The notes: generated from the letters alone by a model not told the origin. 64,000 nt of DNA from Epiperipatus broadwayi (GCA_028023455.1 JAQFVV010012974.1:1-64000); one strand, 5' to 3'. Counted from the first letter of the stretch, positions 11,817 through 24,748 are shown. A program made the numbers and translations.

Positions 11817-14262
11817 TGTAATTTTACATTCATGAGTCCCTCCCTTAAATGAGATTTAGTAAGCTGCTCATTCGATGACTATATTATTTTCTTTATAATA
11901 CCTACATTTGATTCATAATCTTCCAGGATGTATGCGAGGTGTGGGAATAACTATTGACAGATGTGGAAGTGCGTGGGTTAATTACATTTTACTTAAATTC
12001 TCGCACTCACACCGTCCTTTTAACCCTTTCACTGAAGATTTTAGCTATTGGCCCTCTACTTAAACTGATTCTTTTAGCTATTGGCCCTCTACTTAAATCT
12101 GAGAACAATGTGATTGGTCTGTGTCATTTGCAATCAGTTCTTTTGTTAAAATATTAATCTAAAATACACAGAAGTTTTTTAATTCAGCTTTTAAAAATTA
12201 AATAATTTTAGATTCAAATTGGTTAAATGTAACGAAAAAATAAAAATAATGTTAATAACTGTCAAAAAATATAAGAAAAATTTGTAAAAAATAGTTAGCA
12301 GTAAAACAAAAGAATTATAACTCAACCAATGATTGTGCCATTATTCAGATCAACAGCGGTCGAGTAATTCTCTTTTTATTTCCAGTTTGCTTATTTCTCT
12401 TGTAAAATTTAAAATTTTTCAAATCAAACTTTATATTTCCATAAAGTAACATCAAATCTTATTTATGAATGTAAAAAATTACGATAGATGTTATTATTTA
12501 CTTCAATTATGGACGTACACAGCTTCGTTGTTGTGTCTGAATCTTCATTTAGAAACATGCCTTAGGAATTTCCTGATTATGTTATGTAGCAATAATTATT
12601 TTTTGTTGCGGATTATTTTTCCAAATGTATTTTTCTTCTAATATTTAAAATTTTCAGAGTCAAACTTTATATTTTGATAGAGAACTATATTTTATTATTT
12701 GTGAACATAAAAAATTGCAATAAATGTAATTATTACAACAAAATCATTACGAATGTGTATAACGTGAATTGTCTTTGTTAGTGTTGCTCGTTTGTGAATC
12801 TGTCATTTAGAAACACACCTAGAAGATTTGGTAGTATCCAATCAGAGAACAAAGACAGAGGGGTGTAACAAGTCGGCTGTCCAAAGTATTGATTTTTTTG
12901 AAAAAGTATAACGCTATATGCGGATGTTTTTAGAACTAAAATTGAAAGCATTGAATTTCCTATCAAATAAGTCTAAAATGAAGAAATTGCGACCAAAATT
13001 GACCAAAAGATGGCGCATGCAACCATTAAACGCATCACATCGCATCGCATACAGACAAAAATTTTTCAAAAGACGTGGCGTCTCCGTAACTAACATTGAA
13101 AAGGTTAATGTTAAACCCCATTATTTGTTTTAAGTATTTCTATTGTTATTCTGAGTTTGGGAGAGTGTAGACACTTTTCATCAATGCAGTGAATTGCTTA
13201 TGTGCCCAATCTTTCATTATGTTTCCTTTTTTTGAATCGATTATATATATATTTTAGTGTTGCTGGCAAGGGTATTCGATGTTGAGATCACTTTGTTCTT
13301 TAAAAGGGCTTTAAACGGCCAAGTCCGTTTCCCCTTTTACTTCTTCCTGCGCTTTCCAGTCAATGTGTGTTCCAGAGCATCACACCTCTGGATGCTGACG
13401 CAGTTCTTCGCAGCCATATGCTAGCATACTCCGATCTTTAGGGCTACGGCCGAGACCAATGTGGGGTGCAACATATGCGTCTGATTTTATGATTTATTTC
13501 TTTATTGTCGTCACAAAGTTCCTGTAGTTTAAATGGACTACCACCCTCCATCGTTTCCTAAACCTTGTGAGTACCACTGAATCCCTTTTTAAGTACTTTA
13601 AGATAATATCATACTCACACATATATTTCCGCACTAAGCAAGTCGCTGCTGCCAAGCTCATTGGAGCCGCTCTGCATTTATTCTGAAGTCAGCCTTTATC
13701 GTAAAACTATTTAATATCTTTTATTATAAATAATTCCAGTACTCTTATTCTTGGGCTTCTCATGTATTCAAGGTTTAGTAAGGCACATTCGTAAGTGATA
13801 ATTGACCCAGGTTATAGATTAACGAGTAAAATGATTTAATCAATTGTAGATAACCATTTGACGCCACTATTTAATAAATAAATAGTGCCAGAAATCATAT
13901 TTAGCCACTTAATAAATCATGTTAATTTAATCAATTCTTTACGTTAGTGTTTGTTTTCTGATTCATCTCATTGTCTCGTATTGTCTGGGTTATACACGTA
14001 TCTATTAAGACGTTCCAAACGCTAGCTGTTAATTTATTTATAAATCTCACATAGTCTCTTCTCTATCTCTGACCACCGCGGCCTGAAAAGATGTTGCTAT
14101 TGTGATGGCGGGTTCGGGCTCCATCGTATTTGGTTGCGTAGTCGATCTGCTGTATTCAAATCCGGTATGACAGGCCCTGAACCCACTTGTGCTGCTGCTT
14201 TTCGAGTGTGGTGGAGAAACTGTGCAACTTGTTTATGAAATGTGCAAATTCTGACCGTTACA
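11817..14262 (+). repeat. 3' LTR of the right element, carrying an insertion
   Basis: Same termini as 5976-7334. It is interrupted at TTAA (12020-12023) by a 1081-bp element, with the second TTAA at 13105-13108. LTR sequence resumes TGTTAAACCCC exactly as at 6185. The element ends at ...CCGTTACA (14262), followed by (TA)n. Confidence 0.85.
12024..13104. mobile_element. piggyBac-like non-autonomous element (1081 bp)
   Basis: The insertion has ends CCCTTTCACTG and (reverse complement of the right end) CCTTTTCAATG, flanked by TTAA on both sides, as expected for piggyBac transposons. The uninterrupted TTAA is seen at 6181-6184 and in the left LTR. Near the left end, TTAGCTATTGGCCCTCTACTT occurs twice (about 12041-12098), a subterminal repeat. 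Inside, 12411-12560 and 12648-12800 are diverged direct copies (AAATTTTCA...TCAAACTTTATAT...CATTTAGAAACA) with a period of about 237 bp. No transposase domain is visible. A 71-codon frame (12918-13133) that runs out of the right end is probably chance. Confidence 0.8.
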
Positions 14263-14310
14263 ATATATATATATATATATACTATTTTCACAGTTGTATG
14301 ATGTAGATAA

Positions 14311-14796
14311 ATGATTTTTTGGGTCAAACCATGTGTTATTTTCTATTATATACCAATATTTTGACGAACTAGCATTCACCATTGTCAATGTAAACTCATG
14401 AAAGAAAATTTGTTTGATCTAAGACTGTAATGTGACTGAGTGAGAGATAAAGCATGAGAATCAGTTTGAAATAGTTTAGTATTCAGAATATGAGGTTTAT
14501 CAAGATGTATATTTCTCTAAACTAAGTAAAATATACATTTTTATAAACCTCATATGCTGAATACTAAACTATTTCAAACAGATTCTCATGATTCATCTTG
14601 CATTTTGATAAACATCATATTCTGAATACAAACCATTTAAAACTGATTCTCATGTTTCATCTCGCACTCAGTCACATTGCAGTCAGAGATCAAAAAGATT
14701 TTCTTTCAAGAATTTACCTTGACAATGGCAGATGCTAGTTCATCGAAATCTCAGTATATAATAGAAAATAACACATGGTTTTACCCAATTATTTTT
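14311..14796. mobile_element. fold-back (hairpin) MITE
   Basis: Inverted arms run from GGGTCAAACCATGTGTTATT (14321) to its complement ending at 14786. Each arm is about 190 bp, with scattered mismatches. The middle holds a further inverted copy of the CATATTCTGAATAC...GATTCTCATG block, so that motif appears three times. (TA)n tracts lie on both sides. It sits just upstream of the candidate splice acceptor at 14809. Confidence 0.75.
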
Positions 14797-14810
14797 ATAT
14801 ATATATACAG

Positions 14811-14974
14811 GTCACACTATTAATTTTGATGAAACTAAGGATGTCTTCTTTGAGAGAAATGAAATAGAAAAAAGAATTAAAGAATATTTCTTATTAAAAA
14901 TTTATGATTCTGAAGCAATTAACTTACTTAAAAGTTTTTTAAATATTAAAGGTGTATGGAAAATAAGTGGAATT
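14811..14974 (+). CDS. candidate internal coding exon, unidentified
   Basis: A 164-nt segment preceded by an acceptor (TTATTTTTATATATATATACAG) and followed by a consensus donor (GTGAGTAATG). One frame is open throughout: two leading bases, then 54 codons beginning HTINFDETKDVFFERNEIEK and ending GVWKISGI. The peptide has ordinary protein composition (charged helical stretch, then LLKSFLNIKGVW), unlike the low-complexity chance frames around it. It has no start or stop, as expected of an internal exon. The protein is not recognised. The pyrimidine tract is a TA repeat adjoining a MITE, so the exon may be old and under altered splicing, or a coincidence. Confidence 0.4.
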
Positions 14975-15789
14975 GTGAGTAATGTTTAGTTTAAATATAT
15001 TGCTATTTTGTAGTTCTTTATACACGAAAAGTCTGCTTATAGCAGATAAACCACTGGTAGTGTGTTTTAGATTTTGATTTCTTGGCTAGTTATATATATA
15101 ATACAGACATTGATTAATAATTTATATATATATATATATAATATTTTAATTAATGTAATAATGATCAAAACTAGATGGGTTTATAAGTAATTATTAAAAC
15201 AAATAACAATCATCAATCTGAAAATATTGTCAAAACAACCACATTTTAACAATAAAGGTGCAATCCCACCTTTATTTATAGTCCAACATATTTACATAGA
15301 CACAAATGATTGCAACTAAATCAAAGAGATGGAAATTATTGATACAAAGAATATTGAACGTATCTTCTTATACAGGTAAATATAATTTGTTCTGAATAAT
15401 AGCCTAATAAATAGTCAATTATAACATTACAAACTACAATTATAATTATGAAATTGCACTCAAAGTATTACTTAAATCATAAGATTGCTTTCATAATAGC
15501 GTGAAATTGGTGATTGCTATTGCTATTAAAATTTTCTAAGTGTTTGTAGGTTTTAATGATTACTTATAAACCATTTTGCCTAGAGCATTATTTCACTTAT
15601 TATTTAAGTAATACTTTTGATAACCACTAAAAAGTTTCAGTGCTACCTATTATATTGTTACTTTTAATAATTTATACTAAAATGCCTTTAGAAAATTTAA
15701 TGCTGCTACTATTAGCTATTTTCACAATAAATGTTCATCCAACTCTCTCCCATATATAAGATCACATTGTTGACCATGAAATAGATGAC
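14975..15789. other. AT-rich DNA, nothing recognised
   Basis: If 14811-14974 is an exon, this begins its downstream intron. It contains a short (TA)n tract near 15122-15142 and no credible frame. Confidence 0.5.
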
Positions 15790-16251
<462 letters not shown>

Positions 16252-16255
16252 AATA

Positions 16256-16515
16256 TATATTTTGCGGGTTCATCCGTGTTAAAAACTGTTAATATTAATA
16301 TACTGACGTTTCGACTTGGTCACACAAGCCATCCACAGAGTTATAAAAGGTAGAAAGATGGTCTTTCTACCTTTTATAACTCTGTGGATGGCTTGTGTGA
16401 CCAAGTCAAGACGTCAGTATATTAATATTAAAAGTTTTTAACACGGATGAACCCGCAAAATATGCATTTTATATATTTAACTCGTGCAAATCTTCATTTT
16501 AACATATATATATAT
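16256..16515 (-). mobile_element. fold-back MITE, family copy 1
   Basis: A hairpin with arms TTTTGCGGGTTCATCCGTGT...CACAGAGTTATAA and their complement, with a short loop at about 16355. The right side extends through AACTCGTGCAAATCTTCATTTTAAC to a (TA)n tract. That extension matches the left flank of the second copy (31381-31420) in reverse complement, so it belongs to the element and gives it a direction. The left side abuts the (ATCT)n array. Confidence 0.8.
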
Positions 16516-16780
16516 TATTTAAAATAAAATAAAAACATTTGCTAGAATAAAGAATGTTTTTTTTTTAAATCAACAATGAAGTATAACCATTTTGTTGTGC
16601 AAAAACTATGTATTTTAAGTTCTATTTTTTAGTAATTAAACCGATGTTCAAAATAAATATTTAAAAAAATTAAACATTTTAATAATTTTTTGAAACATTA
16701 ATAAATATATATTTACAGTAAATGTATATAAAAATAAATGAATATTTAGTTGTTTGAGCATTCATGTGTCTATTCAAGCA

Positions 16781-19612
16781 TTCATCATCATAATCATCAT
16801 CAACCATAATCAATTCACTGCAGGATGAAGGTCTCTCCAAGTTCAGTCCATCTTGTCCAATCTTTAACTTCTCTGCTCCACATCACCCTGCGCACTTTCT
16901 TATTTCATGCATCCATCTAACATGTGGTATCTTTCTGGTTCTTTTACAGTCTCTTGGAATCCAGTTTAAGATTTTAATTTTTCATCTATTATCATCTCTT
17001 CTAGTAATATGTCTAGCCCAACTCCACTTCAATTTTTTAATTTTTTCAATATGGTCAGTAACACCTGTTTGTTCTCTGACCCATACATTGTGTTTTCAAT
17101 CTCTTCTTGTTATTTCCAAGATGCATCTCTCCATACTTTTTTGGTTAACCTGAAGTCTCTATATTGTTCTTCTATTAAGTGCCCAAGGCTCAGATCCATA
17201 AGTAAGAACTGGTAAAACACATTTGTTAAAAACTTTCCTTTTCAAATACATAGGCATATTTTCTTTTAGTATCAAGTTATTTTTATCAAAAGCACTCCAA
17301 CCAAGTTTAATTCTATGATTAATTTCATCCATTATGTTTTCATCTGTAATAATAATCTGACCAAGGTTTTTGTAGCTGTTAACTTCTTCTAACTCATAAT
17401 AATCAATCTTTATTTTCATATTTTGAGAAAATCCATTAAACATTCATTACTTTAGTGATTTTTAACATTTATCTTTAGTCCTACTTTCCTACTTTTATCT
17501 GATAATTCCTGCAACATTTCTAGCAGCTATAAAGCATTACTTGCAAAAACAACTACATCATCTGCAAAATCTAAATGACTTAAATAATCTCCATTTACTT
17601 TCACTCCTTTATCTCCCCATTTTAATCCACAAATACTTTTTGCAGCACTGCTGGAAAATGTTTGGAGATATAAAGTCACCCTGTCTTACACTCTTCTCAA
17701 TGCTGACTTTCCCAATATCTTTATGTAATCTAATTGTTACTGTTGCATTTTTATAAATATTCTTTAAAATATGACAATATCCTGGATCTATATCTTGATG
17801 ATACAAGGCTTTAATTACTGAAAAAATGTTTATAGAATCAAATGCCTTTTCATAATCTACAAATCCAAAACATAATGGCAGTTTATATTCATTTGTTCTT
17901 TCTATAACTTCTCTCAATATCTGGATATGATCTACTATACTAAAACCACTTTTAAATACAGCTTGTGCTCTTGGTTGGTGGAAATCCAATCTTCTCTGCA
18001 GACAAGTTTTAATTATCTTGGTAAAAATTTTGTATAAAACTGATAAAAGACTGATAGATCTATAACTTTTAATATCTTCTTTATTACCTTTTTAAAATAT
18101 TAATACTGCATTCTTCCAATCATATGGAACATCTTTATTATTTAGATATTTGGTATATAACTTTGTTAAAAAAATTTATATTTCAGCTGCTTCTTTTAAT
18201 ATATCAATTGTAATTCCATCATTACCCAGAGTGTTTCCTTTCTTCATATATTTAGTTGCATGTCTTACTTCTTCATTTAAAATTCTGGGCAATTCTGAAG
18301 ATGTAATAGATATAGGAGGTACTTGTTCTTTATTACTATATAATTATTGATAAAAGTCTTCTACCCATTTCATGATGTCATCTCTCTTTTTAGTAATAAT
18401 TCCATCTTTTTTTCTTATTGCAGATATAAATTTTCTACTAATACCAAAATATTGTTTTACATTCTTGAGACTTTTATTTTTTTCTACAGATTTCCTTGCT
18501 AGTTCACAGTTACACTTTCTTGTATCAGTTTTAACTCTTTTCCTCACCATTTTACAAAATTCGAGATATTTAATCCTTTTTAATGCATCATTTTTGTATT
18601 ATTCATATTCTTTCTTTTCTTAATAAATTCTCTAGTCTCAGTAGAAATTTTATTGGTCAATTGCTGCTTTTTTCTACCAGCTATCTTTGTTGCAGTTTTT
18701 AAAGTGTATCAGTTATTTTCATATTAATTTCATTCAAATCTGAATCATGTTCAAAATCTACTAAATCTACTAATTCTTGAAACCAATTGTAAGTTCTAAT
18801 TTAAATTCATTAGAATGTTTCTGAAGATTAGTAATATCAACTTTAAATATTGTTTTCCTTAATAATTTTGGTCTCTCTAATTTTGCATTAACACATATCT
18901 TACATCTTACTAATCGATGATCACTTCGTGTGTTAAATTTATTAAGAACATTCCAATCTTGAAATATGTAATTTCTGTTAGTCAAAATATAATCCAATTC
19001 TTCTATACCTTCATTTGGATGCTTCCAATGTCATTTCATTTTAACATTTTTCTCAAAAAAGAATTCATAATATAAAGTTTTTCTTTTTCTGCAAACTCCA
19101 CAAGTCTATGTCCTCTCTTATTTCTATTACCATAACTCATTACCTACAGCACTTTCATCTTTCATTTGTTTACCATTTCTAGCATTAAAGTCTCCCATAA
19201 CAATTCTGAAATGTTGTTTATTCTGATCAAAAGCCTTTTGTACAATCATATAAAAATCTTCTACTACTTCATCACTATGAAAACTTGTTGAAGCATAAAC
19301 CTGAATTATCTGCATTTGGTATCTGCTATTAAGTTGTATAACTAATCTTGCTACTCTGTTCAATATACCATCAATCTCCACAATGTTGTTCTTCCACTTT
19401 TTATATATAATGAATCCTACTCCACTTGTATTTCCACTATTTGTGACATTAGAATATATGACCACTTTTTAAATCAATTATCTCTTCACCTTTTCTTTTA
19501 ACTTCACAAAGTTCAATAATGTCCCATTTAATATAAGACAATTTTCCCTCTAATTCTTGCAACCTTCCTTCACTTGAAAGTGATCTGCAGTTGTAAGTCT
19601 GTAAATAAAAAA
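16781..19612 (-). mobile_element. RTE-like LINE, decayed, antisense
   Basis: A non-LTR retrotransposon on the - strand. Reading from 19612 down: AP-endonuclease start (CRSLSSEGRLQELE, about 19590-19550), endonuclease body with VMGDFNARNG (19465-19127), DYILTNRNYIFQDW and SDHRLV (18997-18770), then RT with RAQAVFKSGFSIVDHI, FVDYEKAFDSI and VRQGD (17989-17609), the catalytic box FADD at 17568-17557, and the C-terminal LKRKVFNKCVLPVLTYG (17443-17159). Multiple frameshifts and stops separate the pieces, including a stop shortly after FADD. The 3' end carries the conserved CACTGCAGGATGAAGG-type sequence (16816-16831) and ends in a (CAT)-rich tail at 16781-16801. Assigned to RTE by motif memory. 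Confidence 0.8.
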
Positions 19613-20578
19613 GTCATCAAATGGCAGCCGGGGTCTACAATCAGGGGATTCTTAGCACCCTCCACCTTTGGCCACCAACTGCTGCCTTGGTTGCTGACTT
19701 TACAGCCTCCTGGGAATAAGGGCCATGCTTTATTTTTGTCTGTCATAATTGTATATATGTATTGGAAAAATATTTATCATTTACACAAACATTCATTCTG
19801 CCTTATCAGGCAACTGAGAAGAAAGACCATGGTGTTTCTTGATCTTAAACTCAGAGGTAAAAAGCCAATAAACTCATCATGCTGGCACATGCATGTTGGT
19901 GAGCAGCCCACCCATGTTCGTATGCTATACGAAAAATCACATAGTAGAAGCAACAAAATAAACTTCAATCCAGGAACCTTTCACCCTAGATTTATTCATT
20001 CTATCAATGCATTGGAACCGCCTTGCAAAGTTATTATCAAATCATCTAATTATATTCAAATAAATAATGAATAATCGGAATCAAATGCAATAAATAAAAG
20101 TAGTAGGAATATTTCTACACGGCAACTTTTGCATTAATAATAGAAACACCATTTTTGAAAGACAGCTCTGATAATTGAAATTTGGATGAATGATATTAAT
20201 TAATGTCTTATTGTAGTTGTATGGGAGGAGGTAGTGAAAAAAGTAAAAGTCTTACATACACTGTACGTTTTTAAGAGCTAATAAAACAATGAAAGACTTT
20301 GCTTACAATCAAATTACAGCAGCAATAGGAGTCGTATTGATAACTCTGGAAGTCGTCTCATGATCAAGAACTCAAATGGTAGCCGATCATTAAGATGACT
20401 ATAAACTCATTTTTAATCTTACTTTATAGATGGGAATCGATGCAGTGATTAAAATATTTTCTTTGATCACTCTATCATTGTTTTAAGCCGTTAAAAAAAA
20501 AAAAAGATATCTTAATTGGACATCAAACATTTTAAAATATGTATATAAAATAGCCAAACAGTAAAATTCTATGAAATG
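19613..20578. other. unassigned sequence upstream of the LINE
   Basis: It is more complex in composition than the surroundings up to about 20040 and may be a LINE 5' extension or another old repeat. A 166-codon + strand frame (19574-20074) overlaps the antisense LINE and lacks any known motif, so it is not called. Confidence 0.3.
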
Positions 20579-20586
20579 CTCTAAAA

Positions 20587-21072
20587 CAGTGGTCTTCAAC
20601 CTTTTCACACCTGCGGACCGGTAAAAATAAAGATAGGGTTCCGCGCGGACCAGCAAAAATAAGGATAAGATTTCGCAGGTTGGCAGAAGTCTATAGATAA
20701 ATTTTCTTAAAGATAAGCATAATTGTTATAACTGATCAAAACAACAATGTTAAATATATAAGATAAAGTTTTATATTTATATATGGAGTTTTTATAATAA
20801 AAAACTTTTTTTTAAATTTTTTTAGAAAAGTAATAAAAAATTTAATTCTACCCCCCCATAAACATCTATGATAACTAGAAAAACAAATTAATTTATAAAT
20901 GATTGATTAGATTTTGCTTTCGTTCTGTTTTCTTTTTTTTTTAATTGGGTAAAAATGAGATGAAAAAATAAATAAAAATTGGCTATATTAATTAAAAGTT
21001 TATACTCTTATAGCACGTGGACCTGCAGAAACGTTCCGCGGCCCGTCGTGGATCAAGGGTTGAAGAACACTG
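20587..21072. mobile_element. hAT-type non-autonomous transposon (486 bp)
   Basis: Terminal inverted repeats CAGTGGTCTTCAACC (left) and CAGTGTTCTTCAACC (reverse complement of the right end) fit the CAGNG...CAACC pattern of hAT/Charlie elements. A perfect 8-bp target duplication CTCTAAAA flanks it (20579-20586 and 21073-21080), the diagnostic length for hAT. The GC-rich ends (GCGGACCGG, CGCGGCCCG) enclose an AT-rich core. There is no transposase. Confidence 0.9.
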
Positions 21073-21080
21073 CTCTAAAA

Positions 21081-23172
21081 ACATATATTTAAAAAGGAAG
21101 TTTTAAAACGTAGTATTATTTATGTAATTGATTTGAATTTTTATTTTAAATTTTTTAATTATTTGTTTTTATTTTTTTCCCAGATAGTTGCATATATTAT
21201 CTAGCAAATGTACTTTTGAATGAGTAATCCAGTTATTAATATTAAAACTGCCAGTTTTCAAATTAAATGCCTTTTACAAAAAAGTTACGAAACGTGTGAA
21301 TATGAATTAACTTCTAGAATGTGTTTAATAACTTTTATAGTTTTTACAAAAGTCATCTTTTCATTTTTCGCAAAAATAAAACAAATGCGTTTTAAAATTG
21401 AAAGAATATCACTGCAACTTTTTGCACGGTCCATTTACCCACGTTCATAAATTATAGCAGTTTTTATTTTTTAAAAAGCATTTTTTCTCCTCTTTTTAAC
21501 AGCAAAATAGATATTGGTCTATTATTAAATTTAAAATGTCAATATATGAAGCGAAAATAAAATAAATTATATAGGTCATCTACATCAATATAATAGTTTT
21601 AGATATTTTTAAGGCTTTACTGCGATAAAAAAATCCAAGAATACATATCTCAATAAACTTAACACACAATTCCATACAGTGACAAAAACTCACACACATA
21701 AAAATATCAATTAAGCGAACACACATACCCATATAAATGTCCAATAAACGGATTTTCTTAAATCTAAACATATCCAAGCTATTAAATTGCTGAGACTTAC
21801 AATGATAAAATTCTGGTATTTCAATTAGTAGAATCACGTCTTATGAAAGACAGAAAAAAAAATGCCCAAATTATTAAAGCATGGCAGTGATAGAACAGAG
21901 TAATTAAAAATTGCATAAGTAATTAAATAAGAATTTTTGTTACATAGTTGATGCGTGTGACAAAAATTATATACATCAGATGACGATTACAGTATGCAAT
22001 TGATTGTAATTTGGCCTATTTTAAAGTGATTTATTCGTAATGAATTTTGACTTTAAAACTACATAAATAAAATAAGCTTTTATAAGAGCTTTTTATTTAC
22101 AAACTAACTTAAATATTCCAAATTTTGTTAAAACATCTGATAATAACTCAAATCTTATTTTCTTTATAGAAAGACAAAAAAAAAAAAAAAATAGAAAGAG
22201 AAATAATTTTTTCAACAATCTCAGGCTATAGAAAGTAAAATTCTTTAATTAAATGTGCATATAATAATATATATTTACTTCAGTAATTAGTTCATATTAA
22301 TTATCGAACAATCAACAATGTTAATCAATTATACAAGTGCTCTTAAAAAATAAAATAAAATTTCATAATTTCATTTTAATGCAAATATAAATAAATAACG
22401 TAATTTAATAATTAATAATTAGTCAATAATATTTATGATAATAGAAACTAATGTCAACTAAAAAATATTCAGTTTTCCATAAATATAATTTTAGCAATAA
22501 CAGAATATATATGTATCTATTATGAAATTTCTTATAGAGGAATTATGAAAAGATAAAATCTTAAATTACCCAAATATATACACAATTTTACAATTCCATA
22601 ATAATATATAGAGATTTTTTTTTTAATGTTTAGTTTTTAAATAATAAAATCGTTTTTGTAGTAGATTAAATATATAGTAAAACATTTGTGAAAAAGTGCA
22701 CTAGTACCCATGCTAATCAACACAATCAATTTCTTCTTCACACTATTACATTCATCATTAAATATAGAACATTCCTTAAATAGTGTCTTCTTTGGAAACA
22801 TTGCCCTCACTATAATTTTTTTTTACATAAATCGTGGAAACATATTATTAAAGTCTGCCCAGAAATAAATTGCAAATTTGGTAGTCTTATATACGACAAG
22901 GTCCATAATTTTTCTAAATCATTCATTTTTAAAAATAATCTATAGAGAAAGCAAATCAAAACCAACACATATATCACAATACACAAAAATCTTCAGTAAC
23001 GAAACCAGACATCTTATACAAGTAAATCCTCTAAATAAAGACATATATCACAAGAACAGTAGTAGTTCTCTATCTGGAAGAAATGAAGCAGATATAGACA
23101 TTACAAATTTTATTGGTTTCACACTCACACACACACACACACTATATATATATATATACAGTATATATATAT
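21081..23172. other. AT-rich DNA, no gene recognised
   Basis: No credible gene or repeat was identified. A + strand frame at 22878-23177 (PTHISQYTKIFSNETRHLI...) has fairly ordinary composition but runs into a CA/TA microsatellite and has no splice support. Confidence 0.4.
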
Positions 23173-24745
23173 TGTAACGATAATGTATTTATTTTTAAAT
23201 AAAATAGAAAAAAAATTACGATATGTTAATATTTAATAGTTTAGAAAAAAAAGGGAAAGTTAAAACAAAAAAAAGTACTAATATTGGGAAATAGGTTAAA
23301 AATTATTATTTATAACGTATCTTTCTTTTATTCTTTTTTTTGTACAAGATTAATCAGGTTCTGGCGATTAAGATTCCAGACTGATTAAATAAACAATATA
23401 GGACTAATTTCGATGTAATTAAAATGGAAAAATAAGGGAATAATAAAAAAATGTGCTAATTAAAAAATTTAAAGACCAAATTGATTGATAGTGTGGGTAA
23501 AAACTTGAGCAGGGGTAGGGTCAGAGTGAATAAAAAGCTGAAATCGACTATTATTCAGATTATTGTGAGGATTCAGACTATTCAGATTCTTCAGATGATT
23601 CAATTATTCAGTTTATTCCGACTATTGAGATTATTCAGATGATTATCCAGAGAATTTTATAGAAGTCAATTAAAAAAATAATATAGTTGACCAGAGAATT
23701 AAACAAAGTCAACCAGCAGTAGTGAACAAAATCTACAAGCAGCTAAAACAACGAGGTCCAGCATGATGAAAACAACTTTTTACGATTGTGCCAAGAGAGG
23801 AATGAGTTGTTAGACTGAAGCTGGTCTTAGTTCTTTTTTCTCTCCTGTGTGACTTTAGCCAGATGTAGTGATATAATATTCTGATTTGCCTTTTGCTGAT
23901 GTTTGAACCTGCCATGCCAACTCAATGAAAACAGCCCATGCCATAGGACATGGAACAAAGAAGCTCCACTTGTACTAAAATATATGCCTACCATGAATCT
24001 AACTGGATCAGAAGACATGGGTGATCACCCATATGAAAAAAAAAACAGAGACTGTATTTAGACCTAGGTGACTTTATTAATAGAACTTTTGAATTCATAA
24101 TACCAGTATTGAACTTTTAAACTTTATCTTAAATAGTACTTTAGATATTCATAAGTATTAATGATAACTACATTTAAATAAGCATAGGATTGCTATAAAT
24201 TATAGTGATTTATATGTGTTCATATTTTGTTTTATGTTTTTGAATATTCCTTATTATTTATGTTATATTATTTAATAAATGTGTTTGTAAATTATTATTG
24301 TCATTTTATGTCTCTCTCTCTCTCTCACTTTAATTATGAGTAAATAGACAATTTTATTTAAATATTTTATGATGCCGATCTCATGTTTTTTATGGCTAGC
24401 ATAGATCAAGGACTGGGAGTATGTTTACATTATCTCTTGGTATCTAATCTAGTTGAATATATGGCACCCTAGGGTTTAAACTCATTATAAATATCCCCAT
24501 GAGATGTTTCACATTTCATGCAATGAGACCTTGCTCTGGAAAAGTGACCGTCCATTTAATATTTTTATTAAATCTCGGTCTGATTTGGGGTATGATTAAT
24601 AAGTAAATATTAATCATATTTACTCCTCTGCTTGAGTAACAGAGTTTTGAAAATCATATTAAAAATTAATATGATGTAATAAAGTAAAATAATAAGTAAT
24701 TAGACTTACAATAATTCGTAAAGGTTTTTATAAGGGAATCTTGTT

Positions 24746-24748
<3 letters not shown>
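23173..24748 (+). repeat. LTR-like segment, possible solo LTR
   Basis: It begins TGTAACGATA and ends CTTGTTACA, so it has TG...CA ends with a TGTAAC/GTTACA inverted terminus, and lies within (TA)n tracts on both sides. A TATA-like CATTATAAATATCCCC lies at about 24491, roughly where an LTR promoter could sit in + orientation. Length is 1576 bp with no coding frame. No internal region or second LTR was found. The orientation and LTR nature are inferred. Confidence 0.45.

Larger units (their letters stand above)
5976..14262 (+). mobile_element. LTR retrotransposon copy, right arm, full length
   Basis: A complete gag-only LTR element on the + strand: 5' LTR 5976-7334, candidate primer binding site 7356, gag relic 8696-9962, non-coding 9963-11816, 3' LTR 11817-14262 (enlarged by a piggyBac-like insertion). 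Both LTRs start TGTAATTTTACATTC and end GACCGTTACA. Without the insertion the element is about 7.2 kb. No pol is visible, so it resembles a LARD-type, non-autonomous derivative. The 3' flank is a (TA)n tract. No target duplication can be recognised, because the 5' side is the other copy. Confidence 0.8.

Noticed and set aside
1-12000. Giant palindrome as a single DNA transposon with 6-kb inverted repeats
   Set aside because: Direct LTR repeats, gag, primer site and TG...CA ends show two LTR elements rather than one inverted-repeat transposon.
12918-13133. 71-codon basic protein as a piggyBac transposase remnant
   Set aside because: It runs across the element's right end into LTR sequence and has no transposase motif.
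19574-20074. 166-codon + strand frame
   Set aside because: Overlaps the antisense RTE endonuclease start and has no motif or splice support; composition fits translated repeat DNA.
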